Shown here one piece after another: positions 16,286-24,537 of a DNA stretch of 64,000 nucleotides. The position numbers and the translations under genes are program-made. Source of the stretch: Streptomyces bottropensis ATCC 25435 (lineage in GTDB: Bacteria > Actinomycetota > Actinomycetes > Streptomycetales > Streptomycetaceae); contig NZ_KB911581.1 of NCBI RefSeq assembly GCF_000383595.1, positions 8,329,519-8,393,518 of the forward strand, in the 5' to 3' direction. A model generated the notes under the pieces. That model was not told the DNA's origin. It saw only the letters and a program-made list of their open reading frames with translations, and ran no database searches. Every line of letters begins with the position of its first letter. The first letter of the stretch is position 1.

Positions 16286-17526
16286 CAGCCCCGCACCGCC
16301 CTCTGCTCGCCAGGCCCGTCGACCGTGAAGACGCCCGCCATGTCGGCCGCCCGCCCCCGCAGCCGGTGCACCGGCCCGAAGAGCGCCTCGTCCCCCGCCG
16401 CCCGCTTGAAGTACAGCTGCGCCTCGTGTTCCCAGGTGAACCCGATCCCCCCGTGCAGCTGGATCCCTTCCCCGGCCGCCATCCGCAACGCGTCCAGCGC
16501 CTGCGCGAGCGCCAGCCCACCGACCCACTCGCCGCCGGGCGGGGCGGCCGCCGCCCAGGCGGCGTAGTACGCCGCCGACCGGGCCGCCCGCACCCGCACG
16601 TAGACATCCGCGAGCCGGTGCTTCACCGCCTGGAACGACCCGATCGGCCGTCCGAACTGCTCCCGCTGCCGCGCATACGCCACCGTCCGCTCCAGCACCC
16701 GGTCGGCGGCCCCCACGGCCTCCGCCGCGAGCACGGCCGCGGCCGCGTCCCCGACCTCGGCCAGGACCGACGGCACACCGACGTCGGCGGCACCGGCCTC
16801 CGCTCCCAGCAACTCGGCTTCCACATCCCGGAGTTCGAGCCGGGCCACCGGCCGCGTCTCGTCGATCGAGGTCTGCCGCACCCGCACGAGGCCGCCACCG
16901 CCCCCCGCTTCCCCGTGCGGCACCCGCACCAGGAACAGCAGGGTTCGCGACCGGGCGTACCCCCCGGCATGCGCGGCCACGAGCAGCAGCCCCGCGCTGT
17001 GCCCGTCAAGGACCTGCCCGGCCTCCCCGTAGAGCCGCCACCCATCCCCGACGCGTCGCGCCTGGACGCCGCCGGCCCGGCCACCGCCGGCCCATCCGCC
17101 ACCGTTGTCGCAGGTCAGCGCCAGCGCGGTGGCGAGGGCGGTGCCCGGTACAACAAGGGCCGCGGTGAGCCGGCCGGAGGTGAGGAGGGGCAGCAGTGCG
17201 GCGCGCTGCCGCTCGGCACCGAGGGCGAGGATCAAGGGCGCGACGAGCACCGAGGTGGACAGCAGTGGCGAGGGGGCCAGGGCGCGCCCCAGCTCCTCCG
17301 CCGCCAGGGCGAGTTCGGTCACCGAGCAGCCGACACCGCCGTAACCCTCGGGGAGGGCGAGCCCCGGCAGCCCGAGCTGCTCGGAGAGGGCGGACCAGAG
17401 CCCGGCGTCGTACCCCTCCCCGGTCCGCACGGCGGCACGGGCCTCCTCCGGACCACAGCGCTTGAGCAGCAACTCCCTTACCGTGCGCCGGATTTCCTCC
17501 TGCTCGGCGGTGAGGCGGGCGTCCAT
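16285..17526 (-). CDS. Acyl-CoA dehydrogenase, small/degenerate-subunit type
   Basis: 413-residue FadE-family flavoprotein: N-terminal helical domain (LTAEQEEIRRTVRELLL), beta domain, and C-terminal helical domain with REQFGRPIGSFQAVKHRLAD and EGIQLHGGIGFTWEHEAQLYFKR. It lacks the SEPxAGSDL motif of the large acyl-CoA dehydrogenases in this window, so it may be the second subunit of a heterotetramer, as in steroid-degrading FadE pairs. A glycine-rich insertion (GGGWAGGGRAGG) sits in the beta domain. ATG 17526 has AAGGGGGA upstream; GTG 17544 is an alternative. Promoter operator site 4 is 47 bp upstream. Confidence 0.85.
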   Translation of the reverse strand: MDARLTAEQEEIRRTVRELLLKRCGPEEARAAVRTGEGYDAGLWSALSEQLGLPGLALPEGYGGVGCSVTELALAAEELGRALAPSPLLSTSVLVAPLILALGAERQRAALLPLLTSGRLTAALVVPGTALATALALTCDNGGGWAGGGRAGGVQARRVGDGWRLYGEAGQVLDGHSAGLLLVAAHAGGYARSRTLLFLVRVPHGEAGGGGGLVRVRQTSIDETRPVARLELRDVEAELLGAEAGAADVGVPSVLAEVGDAAAAVLAAEAVGAADRVLERTVAYARQREQFGRPIGSFQAVKHRLADVYVRVRAARSAAYYAAWAAAAPPGGEWVGGLALAQALDALRMAAGEGIQLHGGIGFTWEHEAQLYFKRAAGDEALFGPVHRLRGRAADMAGVFTVDGPGEQRAVRG

Positions 17527-17572
17527 GGGCGGTCCCCCTTCCACTCCCCCTACGTCATCCTGAACTCACGAT

Positions 17573-17587
17573 CTGACGGATCGTCAT
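17573..17587. promoter_or_regulatory. CTGAC-N5-GTCAG operator, site 4
   Basis: CTGACGGATCGTCAT, one mismatch in the last base. It serves the leftward acyl-CoA dehydrogenase/nitroreductase operon. Confidence 0.7.
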
Positions 17588-17632
17588 ATTAGGCCGGAAG
17601 GCAACCGAAGCACAGGGTTGCCGACCGCTCAT

Positions 17633-17647
17633 CTGATGTACCGTCAG
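17633..17647. promoter_or_regulatory. CTGAC-N5-GTCAG operator, site 5
   Basis: CTGATGTACCGTCAG, one mismatch in the left arm. It ends 4 bp before the ATG of the rightward lipid-transfer-protein gene, so a bound repressor would cover the start region. Confidence 0.75.
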
Positions 17648-17651
17648 ATTC

Positions 17652-18995
17652 ATGACCGCTGCGCCCGCCCCACCCGGACCCACCGGCCCTCGCGACGCGG
17701 CCGGCCGTGACGCGGCACCGGCCGACGCGCCACGTCCTGACCCGGCACGTGCGGAGGCGACGCATGCGGAGGCAACGCGTGCGGAGGCGAGGCAAGCGGA
17801 GGCGACGCGTCGAGCCCAGGTGCGTCGAAGCGGCGGCCGGAAGGTGGCGATCGTCGGGGCCGCGCTGTCCGACTGCGGCCGGGTGGACGACGCGACCCCG
17901 TACGCACTCCACGCGCAGGCCGCCCGCCGGGCCCTCGCCGACGCGGGGCTGGAGCGCACAGCCATCGACGGCCTCGCCTCGGCGGGCCTCGGCACACTGG
18001 CGCCGGTGGAGGTGGCCGAGTATCTGGGACTGCGGCCCACCTGGGTGGATTCCACCTCGGTCGGCGGCTCGACCTGGGAGGTCATGGCGGCCCACGCGGC
18101 GGACGCGATCGTCGCCGGGCACGCGGACGTCGTCCTCCTCGTCTACGGCTCCACCGCCCGCGCGGACATCAAGGCGGGCCGCCGCACCGGCAACCTCTCG
18201 TTCGGGGCGCGCGGCCCCCTCCAGTTCGAGGTCCCGTACGGGCACACCCTGATCTCCAAGTACGCCATGGCCGCGCGCCGCCACATGCACGAGTACGGGA
18301 CGACCCTGGAACAGCTGGCCTCCGTCGCCGTACAGGCCCGGACGAACGCGGCGGCCAACCCCGAGGCGATGTTCCGCACGCCGATCACCGTCGACGACGT
18401 CCTCTCCTCCACGCCGATCGCCGACCCGTTCACCAAGCTCCACTGCTGCATACGTTCCGACGGCGGCGCGGCGGTCCTGCTGGCGGCGGAGGAGTACGTA
18501 CGGGACTGCCGGCCGGCGACGCCCGTCTGGGTCCTCGGCACCGGCGAGTACGCCTCCCACACGACCATGTCCGAGTGGCCCGACTTCACGGTCTCCCCGG
18601 CGGCGGTCAGCGGCCGCCTCGCCTTCGAACGAGCCGGCGTGCGCCCCGCCGAGATCGACTTCGCCGAGATCTACGACGCCTTCACCTACATGACCCTCGT
18701 GACGCTGGAGGACCTCGGCTTCTGCGCGAAGGGCGAGGGCGGGGCCTTCGTGGAGAAGGGCCGCCTGACCCTGACCGGCGACCTCCCGGTCAACACCGAC
18801 GGCGGCGGCCTCTCCGCCCAGCACCCGGGCATGCGCGGCCTCTTCCTCCTCGTGGAGGCCGTACGCCAGCTGCGCGGCGAGGCGGGCGCCCACCAGATCC
18901 CCACCTCCGACGGCGCCCCGCCCCGTCTGGCCGTCGCGTCGGGCACGGGCGGCTGGTTCTGCTCCTCGGGGACGGTGGTGCTGGGCCGGGAGTGA
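17652..18995 (+). CDS. Second lipid-transfer protein / thiolase-fold enzyme (Ltp family)
   Basis: 447-residue frame whose family match begins near residue 64 (KVAIVGAALSDCGRVDDATP). Landmarks: RRHMHEYGTTLEQLA, FAEIYDAFTYMTLVTLEDLGFC, KGEGGAF and NTDGGGLSAQHPG. The position of the thiolase nucleophilic Cys, counted from AIVAG, is Gly (SVGGSTWEV), so classical thiolysis is unlikely; a retro-aldolase role with a DUF35 partner is inferred. The first 60 residues are unusual: Ala/Glu/Arg repeats (AEATHAEATRAEARQAEATR) encoded by degenerate GCGGAGGCGACGC units. ATG 17652 has no ribosome binding site and abuts the operator, so the message may be leaderless or the real start may be downstream, for example GTG 17820. 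Confidence 0.8.
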   Translation: MTAAPAPPGPTGPRDAAGRDAAPADAPRPDPARAEATHAEATRAEARQAEATRRAQVRRSGGRKVAIVGAALSDCGRVDDATPYALHAQAARRALADAGLERTAIDGLASAGLGTLAPVEVAEYLGLRPTWVDSTSVGGSTWEVMAAHAADAIVAGHADVVLLVYGSTARADIKAGRRTGNLSFGARGPLQFEVPYGHTLISKYAMAARRHMHEYGTTLEQLASVAVQARTNAAANPEAMFRTPITVDDVLSSTPIADPFTKLHCCIRSDGGAAVLLAAEEYVRDCRPATPVWVLGTGEYASHTTMSEWPDFTVSPAAVSGRLAFERAGVRPAEIDFAEIYDAFTYMTLVTLEDLGFCAKGEGGAFVEKGRLTLTGDLPVNTDGGGLSAQHPGMRGLFLLVEAVRQLRGEAGAHQIPTSDGAPPRLAVASGTGGWFCSSGTVVLGRE

Positions 18996-19143
18996 GCCGC
19001 CCTCCTCGTCCGACGCCGGAGCGGGCACCGGAACAGGCAACGGAACAGGCGACGGAACAGATATTGGAATAGACACCGGGGCAAGGACGCTGAACCGACT
19101 CGGCAGACGAAGACGTCCCCGTTTCGGCCCTGGAGGAAGTGAC

Positions 19144-19569
19144 ATGGCACTGTCCCGCAAGGAGCGCGAGGAGTTTCTGGCCGAGGCTCAGGTGGCCGCG
19201 TTGGCGGTGGACGCCGGGGAGGGGAGGGCACCGCTGACGGTGCCGATCTGGTACCAGTACGCACCCGGCGGCGACATCTGGATCATGACCGGGTCGGACA
19301 CCCGCAAGAACCGGCTGATCCAGGCGGCCGGCCGCTTCTCCCTGATGATCGACCGCCTCGAACCCACGATCCGCTACGTCTCCGTCGAAGGCCCCGTCAC
19401 CGAGACGTCCCCCGCCACCCTCGACGACCTCCGCGAGATCTCGGCCCGCTACCTCCCGGCCGAAAAGGTCGACGGCTACGTCGACTTCGCCTCCCGCAAC
19501 CACGGCGACCAGGTCATCATCCGCATGCGCCCCGAGAGGTGGGTCTCGTCCGATCTGGGCACGGTGTGA
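19144..19569 (+). CDS. PPOX-class flavin/F420-binding protein
   Basis: 141 residues, pyridoxamine-phosphate-oxidase-like split barrel. Family features are the N-terminal helix LSRKEREEFLAEAQVAALAV, PLTVPIWYQY and DTRKNRLIQAAGRFSLMID. Small proteins of this class often bind F420 or FMN and reduce unsaturated substrates. It lies 148 bp downstream of the Ltp gene in the same direction with no recognised operator of its own, so it may be co-transcribed. GAGGAAGTGAC precedes the ATG. Substrate unknown. Confidence 0.75.
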   Translation: MALSRKEREEFLAEAQVAALAVDAGEGRAPLTVPIWYQYAPGGDIWIMTGSDTRKNRLIQAAGRFSLMIDRLEPTIRYVSVEGPVTETSPATLDDLREISARYLPAEKVDGYVDFASRNHGDQVIIRMRPERWVSSDLGTV

Positions 19570-19582
19570 GACCGTCCCACCC

Positions 19583-20320
19583 ATGATCGAACCCCCTGAC
19601 GGGCCGCGGTCCTCCTCCCAGGCCCCCGCGCCGGCCCCCGCCCAGCCGTCCGCCCCGTCGTCCGATGTCGTCCAGATCCTGCGGGGGCTGCGGGTCTGGG
19701 ATCCGCAGGTCAGCGCACTGCCGCTGTTCGACCCGGCGGCGGCCCCCGCCGAGCCGGTGCCGCTGTTCGCCGCCTGGTTCGGGGAGGTCGTGGCGGCCGG
19801 GGAGGTGGAGCCGCACACGATGTCACTGGCCACGGCCGACGCGGAGGGCCGACCGGACGTCCGTACGGTGATGCTGCACGACGTGGACGCGCGGGGCTGG
19901 CACTTCGCCTCGCACGCCGGAAGCCGCAAGGGACGCCACCTCGCGGCCCGCCCGTACGCGTCCCTCGGCTTCTACTGGCCCCTCCTCGGCCGCCAGGTCC
20001 GGGTGCGGGGCCGTGTCACCGTCGAGCCCGCCGAGGTCGCCCACGCCGATCTGCACGCTCGCTCGACGGGTGCGCTGGCCGCCGCCCTCGTGGGCCACCA
20101 GAGCGAAGCCCTGCCTTCGTACACGGAGCTGGAACGCGCCTCGGAGGCCGCCTGGGAACGCGCCCGGCGGGAGCCGGACGTGGCCGTGCCCTCCTGGACG
20201 GCATACGTCGTGGAACCGGACGAGGTGGAGTTCTTCCAGGGGGACGCGCGGCGACGGCACGTACGGCTGGACTACCGGCGGGAGAACGGCGGTTGGGTCA
20301 AGGAGCTGCTCTGGCCGTGA
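19583..20320 (+). CDS. PdxH-like pyridoxal 5'-phosphate synthase family protein
   Basis: 245 residues. After a Pro/Ala/Ser-rich N-terminus of about 28 residues comes a pyridoxamine phosphate oxidase fold with RPDVRTVMLHDVDARGWHFA, SRKGRHLAARP and LLGRQVRVRGRV, closing with VEFFQGDARRRHVRLDYRR. It is a paralogue of the more canonical pdxH at 60.1 kb, with changed spacing in the C-terminal signature, so a different substrate in the FMN oxidase family is possible. It begins 13 bp after the PPOX gene and probably shares its transcript. Confidence 0.75.
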   Translation: MIEPPDGPRSSSQAPAPAPAQPSAPSSDVVQILRGLRVWDPQVSALPLFDPAAAPAEPVPLFAAWFGEVVAAGEVEPHTMSLATADAEGRPDVRTVMLHDVDARGWHFASHAGSRKGRHLAARPYASLGFYWPLLGRQVRVRGRVTVEPAEVAHADLHARSTGALAAALVGHQSEALPSYTELERASEAAWERARREPDVAVPSWTAYVVEPDEVEFFQGDARRRHVRLDYRRENGGWVKELLWP

Positions 20321-20353
20321 CGGACGGGGGCGGACGGTCTCCCTCGAATCAGG

Positions 20354-20420
20354 CCCGGATCAGACCCGGATCAGGCCCCCCGATCGGCCCGGATCAGGCC
20401 CCCGACTCGGCCCGGATCAG
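20354..20420. repeat. Four copies of CCCGGATCAG
   Basis: Copies begin at 20354, 20365, 20388 and 20411 between two convergent genes; the last includes the methyltransferase stop codon. They can form alternative hairpins with intervening GGCC-rich sequence. A terminator role is possible but unproven. Confidence 0.5.
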
Positions 20421-21199
20421 GGCTTCTCCCACACGGACACATGCCCGGTGCTGTCGTTCGTGAACGGCTCGCCGTTCCATCCCGCCCAGCGGTCGCGCAG
20501 TCGCATCCCGGCCAGCCGCGCCATCAGGTCCAGCTCGGCCGGCCAGACGTACCGGAACGGGATCGACCGGTACACCGGCCGTCCCTCGACGACCGTCAGA
20601 TGGTGCGACCGCATCCCCTGCGTCGCCACGTCGTACGTGTCGAACCCCAGCCGCGTGGGCCCGACATGGAACGGCACCGCGTCCTGCCCCGGCGGCAGCC
20701 GCCGCAGATCCGGCACCCCGACCTCGATCACGAAACAGCCGCCGGGCAGGAGATGCGCGGCGGCGTTGCGGAAGCAGTCCACCTGGGCGTCCTGCGTGGT
20801 CAGGTTGTTGATCGTGTTGAAGACGAGGTAGGCGACGGTGAAGCCGGGGCCGTCGACCCGCGCCGTGGCGAAGTCCCCGAGGGTGACGCCGACGTCCGCA
20901 CCGCCCGGCTTGGCCCGCAGCCGCTCCACCATGGCGCGGGACAGGTCGATGCCGTGCACCGGCACGCCCCGCCGGGCGAGCGGCAGGGCGATGCGCCCGG
21001 TGCCGATCCCGAACTCCAGCGCCCGCGCGTCCCCTCCGGGTCCGCCCGCGAGAGCGGCGAGCAGGTCCACCGCCGGGTCGACGGCCTCCGCGCCGAACAT
21101 GGGGGAGTCGGGGTCGTCATAGTGCGCGGCGACGGCTTCGCCGAAGTAGCCGTCGGGATCGTCGACGCTCTCGTACGCGAGTCGGTCGTCCGCGCTCAT
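20417..21199 (-). CDS. Class I SAM-dependent methyltransferase
   Basis: 260 residues. SAM-binding motif I is ALEFGIGTGRIALPLARRG (about 58-76), followed by VHGIDLSRAMVERLRAK and FTVAYLVFNTINNLTTQDAQ. The C-terminal half holds the antiparallel beta region (HHLTVVEGRPVYRSIPFRYVWPAE). The substrate is not predictable. ATG 21199 overlaps the stop of the upstream acetyltransferase gene (TGATG), so the two are coupled. Longer open frame upstream is antiphase to that gene. Confidence 0.82.
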   Translation of the reverse strand: MSADDRLAYESVDDPDGYFGEAVAAHYDDPDSPMFGAEAVDPAVDLLAALAGGPGGDARALEFGIGTGRIALPLARRGVPVHGIDLSRAMVERLRAKPGGADVGVTLGDFATARVDGPGFTVAYLVFNTINNLTTQDAQVDCFRNAAAHLLPGGCFVIEVGVPDLRRLPPGQDAVPFHVGPTRLGFDTYDVATQGMRSHHLTVVEGRPVYRSIPFRYVWPAELDLMARLAGMRLRDRWAGWNGEPFTNDSTGHVSVWEKP

Positions 21200-21825
21200 C
21201 AGATGCCTTCCGGTGCCGGGTCGGTGACCAGTCGTGCGTGCAGGTGCGCGTCCCGGAAGGCGTCGTGGCGCCCCTCGTCGAACGCCGCCCCGCGCATGAT
21301 CCCCTCGTACCGGAACCCGCACAGCTCCGCGACGCGGCAGGACGCGGCGTGGCCGACGACATGGTCGAGTTCCAGCCGGTGGATGCCGAAGTCGGTGAGG
21401 GTCCAGCGGGCGGCGAGGTCGAGGGCGCGGGTGGCGACCCGGCGGCCCCGGGCCTCGGGCAGCACCCAGTAGCCGACGACGGCCCGGCGCATGGACACGT
21501 CGATCCCGCTCAGCCCGACCTGCCCGAGCGTCACACCGGTCCGCGCGTCCGCGATCCGGAAGGAGACGGTCCTGCCCTCCTCGTCGGACTCGGCCCGCAA
21601 CCGGAGCGACTCGCGGGCGCCCGCGAGACTCCCGTCCAGCGTCATGGGCGTGTTCCACCGCCGGAAGTCCGGATCGGCACGCCCCCGGAACCACGCCTCC
21701 ACATGGGCGTCGGAGTCCGCGTCCCATGCGCACAGCCGCAGCCCGTACCCGTGCGGCTCGGTGGAGGACCCACCTGGCGAAGGGTCGGGGAACGGACCGG
21801 CGGATCGCTCATCAGTACGGCTCAC
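21199..21825 (-). CDS. GNAT-family N-acetyltransferase (RimJ/RimL type)
   Basis: 208 residues. The acetyl-CoA-binding motif A region is seen in VVGYWVLPEARGRRVATRALDLAARW, followed by HRLELDHVVGHAASCRVAELCGFRYEG, typical of ribosomal-protein or antibiotic acetyltransferases. Residues 1-25 are Pro/Ser-rich and probably flexible. The GTG start has GGGAG upstream. It follows the DUF35 gene by 24 bp, so it may be a downstream part of the doxX-DUF35 transcript. Confidence 0.82.
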   Translation of the reverse strand: MSRTDERSAGPFPDPSPGGSSTEPHGYGLRLCAWDADSDAHVEAWFRGRADPDFRRWNTPMTLDGSLAGARESLRLRAESDEEGRTVSFRIADARTGVTLGQVGLSGIDVSMRRAVVGYWVLPEARGRRVATRALDLAARWTLTDFGIHRLELDHVVGHAASCRVAELCGFRYEGIMRGAAFDEGRHDAFRDAHLHARLVTDPAPEGI

Positions 21826-21849
21826 GCTCCCATTGAAACGCGCGCCCCG

Positions 21850-22254
21850 TCACGAGCGCGCGCGAAATACGGGCACCACCACGCCCCCGCCCTCCCGGAA
21901 GCCGACCTCCAACCCCATCCCCATGCGCAGTCGCCCCTCCGCGCACTCCACCACCTCGGCCATCATCCGCGGCCCCTCGACGAGATCGACGACCGCGGGG
22001 ACGTACGGCGTCCGTTCCCCGAAGGGCGGCAGGTCGTTGCGGTGGACGACGGACCAGGTGTAAAGGGTGGCGCGCCCGGAGGCCTCCTCCCACCGCACGT
22101 CCTCGCTCCAGCAGTACGGGCAGAACTCGCGCGGATAGTGGTGTGCGCGCCCGCAGCCGGCAGCCGCGCAGCGCCGCAGGAGCAGCCGCCCGTCGGCGGC
22201 GGCGTCCCAGTACGTACGGGTGAACTCATCGGCCTCGGGCACATCGAACCGCAT
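21850..22254 (-). CDS. DUF35 / OB-fold acyl-CoA-associated protein with zinc ribbon
   Basis: 134 residues. Zinc-ribbon cysteines occur at CAAAGC and CPYC (about residues 27-50), then an OB-fold with TLYTWSVVHRNDLPPFGERTPYVPAVVDL. It has no adjacent Ltp gene; the orphan Ltp at 17.7 kb, under the same operator type, is a plausible partner. ATG 22254 follows GGGAGGAG at good spacing. It is cotranscribed with the upstream DoxX gene. Confidence 0.8.
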   Translation of the reverse strand: MRFDVPEADEFTRTYWDAAADGRLLLRRCAAAGCGRAHHYPREFCPYCWSEDVRWEEASGRATLYTWSVVHRNDLPPFGERTPYVPAVVDLVEGPRMMAEVVECAEGRLRMGMGLEVGFREGGGVVVPVFRARS

Positions 22255-22287
22255 GCCGCTCCTCCCATCGCTCCTCACGCGCCCCCT

Positions 22288-22740
22288 TCAGAACAAGCCC
22301 AACGCGCTGTCGACGGACCAGGTCTGCCAGGACATCCCGAACAGCCCCACCACCGAGATCAGCGCCATCATCGAGTTCTGCCCCTGCTCGGCCCAGTCGT
22401 GGATCATCAGTACGAGATAGAGGAGGTTGAGCAGCAGCCCGCCCACGAGCGCGACCGGGGTGAGCACCCCGAGGATCAGCCCGAGCCCGAGGGCGAGTTC
22501 GGCGTAGACGACGACGTACGCCATCGCCTTGGGCCGAGGCTTGACGACCACGTCGAACCCGCTGCGCACCGCCCCCCACCGATGCTTCTCCGCCACCCCC
22601 GCGGCCCACTCGATCCCGGCCCCCTCGAACCACGCCCCCTTGTCCTTGTGCCGCCAGCTCTCCAGCCACCACAGCCCGAGCCCGATACGAAGAACAGCCA
22701 GCCATTCGGCACCGCCGAGCCAGATCGACTCCATGCACAT
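22288..22740 (-). CDS. DoxX-like integral membrane protein
   Basis: 150 residues with an N-terminal helix (WLAVLRIGLGLWWLESW), a polar segment, and three hydrophobic stretches (AYVVVYAELALGLGLILG, LVGGLLLNLLYLVLMI and NSMMALISVVGLFGMSW), the four-helix layout of DoxX/TQO small-subunit proteins. These are linked with quinone or thiosulfate redox chemistry; here it is the first gene of a regulon operon, so it may support electron transfer from the acyl-CoA dehydrogenases. ATG 22740 has GGAAGG upstream; GTG 22746 is an alternative. Operator site 6 is 30 bp upstream. Confidence 0.75.
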   Translation of the reverse strand: MCMESIWLGGAEWLAVLRIGLGLWWLESWRHKDKGAWFEGAGIEWAAGVAEKHRWGAVRSGFDVVVKPRPKAMAYVVVYAELALGLGLILGVLTPVALVGGLLLNLLYLVLMIHDWAEQGQNSMMALISVVGLFGMSWQTWSVDSALGLF

Positions 22741-22769
22741 CGCCACCCTTCCGCGTGGACGCGGGGTTT

Positions 22770-22784
22770 CTGACGGTACGTCAG
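22770..22784. promoter_or_regulatory. CTGAC-N5-GTCAG operator, site 6
   Basis: CTGACGGTACGTCAG has perfect arms and lies 30 bp upstream of the leftward DoxX-like gene. Confidence 0.8.
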
Positions 22785-22875
22785 TTCAGCGGAGCGGGGG
22801 TGAATGCGCAAGGGCTGATGACCACCCGGCGGATCCGGGCGTGAAGGCCCCCTGCCGCGACCGCAGGGAGCGTGA

Positions 22876-22902
22876 GGTGAGGTGGGACGCCTCCCCACCT
22901 CA
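22876..22902. terminator. Perfect 10-bp hairpin upstream of the flavoprotein gene
   Basis: GTGAGGTGGG and CCCACCTCAC pair around a 7-nt loop, in the gap between the divergent doxX and flavoprotein genes. It may insulate the two promoters or lie in the flavoprotein leader. No other gene is visible in this roughly 290-bp gap. Confidence 0.5.
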
Positions 22903-23027
22903 CCCCCACATTCCAAGAGACCTACGCCACAGACCCCACCCACGCCTCCTACACCCGTGATCAATCCGCAACCAATTCCGGGCTTGACCGAGACCCAACA
23001 AATGAGGGCGTGAATACGCTCAGGCGC

Positions 23028-24242
23028 ATGGCCGACTCCAGAGCTTCCGTCACTCCCGCCTCTTCCGACCGCCCCGTCTATGTGATCGGTGGCGGACCCG
23101 GCGGGCTGGCCGTCGCGTACGCGTTGCGGGCCCAGGGGGTGCGGGCCGTGGTGCTGGAGAAGTCGGACGGGGTCGGGGCGTCCTGGCGGCGGCACTACGA
23201 CCGGCTGCATCTGCACACCACCCGGCGCCTGTCGGCGCTTCCCGGCCTGCCCATGCCGCGCCGGTTCGGCCGGTGGGTGTCGCGGGACAACGTGGTCCGC
23301 TACCTGGAGAAGTACGCCGAGGTGCACCAGCTGGAGATCGTGACCGGCGTCGAGGTCTCCCGCGTGGAGCGGACCGCCGACGGCACCGGCTGGCTGCTGC
23401 ACGCCACCGGCGGCCGTGAGCTGACCGGCGGCGCGGTCGTCGTCGCCACCGGCTACAACCACACCCCCCACATCCCCGACTGGCCCGGCCGCGACTCGTA
23501 CACCGGCGATCTCGTGCACGCCCGCGAGTACCGCAACCCCGAGTCCTACGCCGGCCGGGACGTCCTCGTCGTCGGCATCGGCAACACCGGCGCCGAGATC
23601 GCCGTCGACCTCGTCGAGGGCGGGGCGCGGCGCGTGCGGCTCTCGGTGCGGACGGCCCCGCACATCGTGCGCCGGTCGACCGCGGGGTGGGCGGCCCAGT
23701 ACACGGGCGTCCTCGTACGGCGGCTGCCGGTCGCCCTTGTTGACCGGCTCGCCAAGCCGATGGCGAAGCTCAGCGTGCCGGACCTGTCCGCGCACGGCCT
23801 GGCCCGGCCCGACACCGGCCTCTACTCCCGCGTGCACGAGGGGGCCGTTCCCGTGCAGGACGTCGGACTCATCGACGCCGTACGCAAGGGCAAGGTCGAG
23901 ATCGTCGCGTCGGTCGAGGGGTTCGAGGACGGCAAGGTCGCCCTCGGCGACGGCACCCGGATCGAGACCGACGCCGTGATCGCCGCCACCGGCTACCGCC
24001 GCGCCCTGGAAGGCCTCGTCGGACACCTCGACGTCCTCGACGGACGCGGGAAGCCGGTCGTGCACGGGGCCCGCTTCCCCCAGAACGCCCCCGGCCTGTA
24101 CTTCACCGGCTTCACCAACCCCATCAGCGGCATGTTCCGCGAACTCGCCCTCGACGCGGAGAAGATCGCCAAGGCCATCGTGAAGACGGGCGGCGTCACC
24201 ACGCGCGACGCGGTCACCGTACAGATCCGCACCACCCGCTGA
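23028..24242 (+). CDS. FAD-dependent monooxygenase-like flavoprotein (NAD(P)-binding)
   Basis: 404 residues with two Rossmann motifs: VYVIGGGPGGLAVAYALRAQ for FAD at the N-terminus and DVLVVGIGNTGAEIAVDL for NAD(P)H in the middle. HLHTTRRLSALPGLPMP, the VVVATGYNHTPHIPDWPG segment and AVIAATGYRRAL fit the YUCCA/flavin-containing monooxygenase group. It probably oxygenates a carbonyl, nitrogen or sulfur substrate. No operator of the local type was found directly upstream. GTG 23010 is an alternative start. It stands alone, divergent from the DoxX operon. Confidence 0.8.
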   Translation: MADSRASVTPASSDRPVYVIGGGPGGLAVAYALRAQGVRAVVLEKSDGVGASWRRHYDRLHLHTTRRLSALPGLPMPRRFGRWVSRDNVVRYLEKYAEVHQLEIVTGVEVSRVERTADGTGWLLHATGGRELTGGAVVVATGYNHTPHIPDWPGRDSYTGDLVHAREYRNPESYAGRDVLVVGIGNTGAEIAVDLVEGGARRVRLSVRTAPHIVRRSTAGWAAQYTGVLVRRLPVALVDRLAKPMAKLSVPDLSAHGLARPDTGLYSRVHEGAVPVQDVGLIDAVRKGKVEIVASVEGFEDGKVALGDGTRIETDAVIAATGYRRALEGLVGHLDVLDGRGKPVVHGARFPQNAPGLYFTGFTNPISGMFRELALDAEKIAKAIVKTGGVTTRDAVTVQIRTTR

Positions 24243-24274
24243 GCGAACGGGCGGGAGGGCAGGCGGACGCCGGG

Positions 24275-24314
24275 CGCCCGACCGCCCGACCGCCCGACCG
24301 CCCGACCGCCCGAC
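24275..24314. repeat. Five perfect tandem copies of CGCCCGAC
   Basis: An 8-bp unit repeated five times, shortly after the flavoprotein stop codon. The remainder of the gap up to the CoA-ligase gene has nothing further except operator sites 7 and 8. Confidence 0.8.
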
Positions 24315-24436
24315 CGGACGCGAGGGCCCCACCAAGCCACCCCCGCCCCAGACCGATCCCCTCCCACACGTCTGACCGTCCCCCGACACGGGTACAACCT
24401 CCTTACTGCCGCGTAGCTTTGCCCGCACACCCATTC

Positions 24437-24451
24437 CTGACACAGCGTCAG
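24437..24451. promoter_or_regulatory. CTGAC-N5-GTCAG operator, site 7
   Basis: CTGACACAGCGTCAG has perfect arms and starts 31 bp before site 8 upstream of the ADP-forming CoA ligase. Confidence 0.75.
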
Positions 24452-24467
24452 TTCAGTAACCTGAAAT

Positions 24468-24482
24468 CTGACGTGTCGTCAG
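24468..24482. promoter_or_regulatory. CTGAC-N5-GTCAG operator, site 8
   Basis: CTGACGTGTCGTCAG has perfect arms and ends 55 bp upstream of the CoA-ligase ATG. Confidence 0.8.
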
Positions 24483-24537
24483 AAACGTGAATGCGTCACG
24501 TCACTGAATTGGCTGTCACACAGGAGCGGGCGGACCG

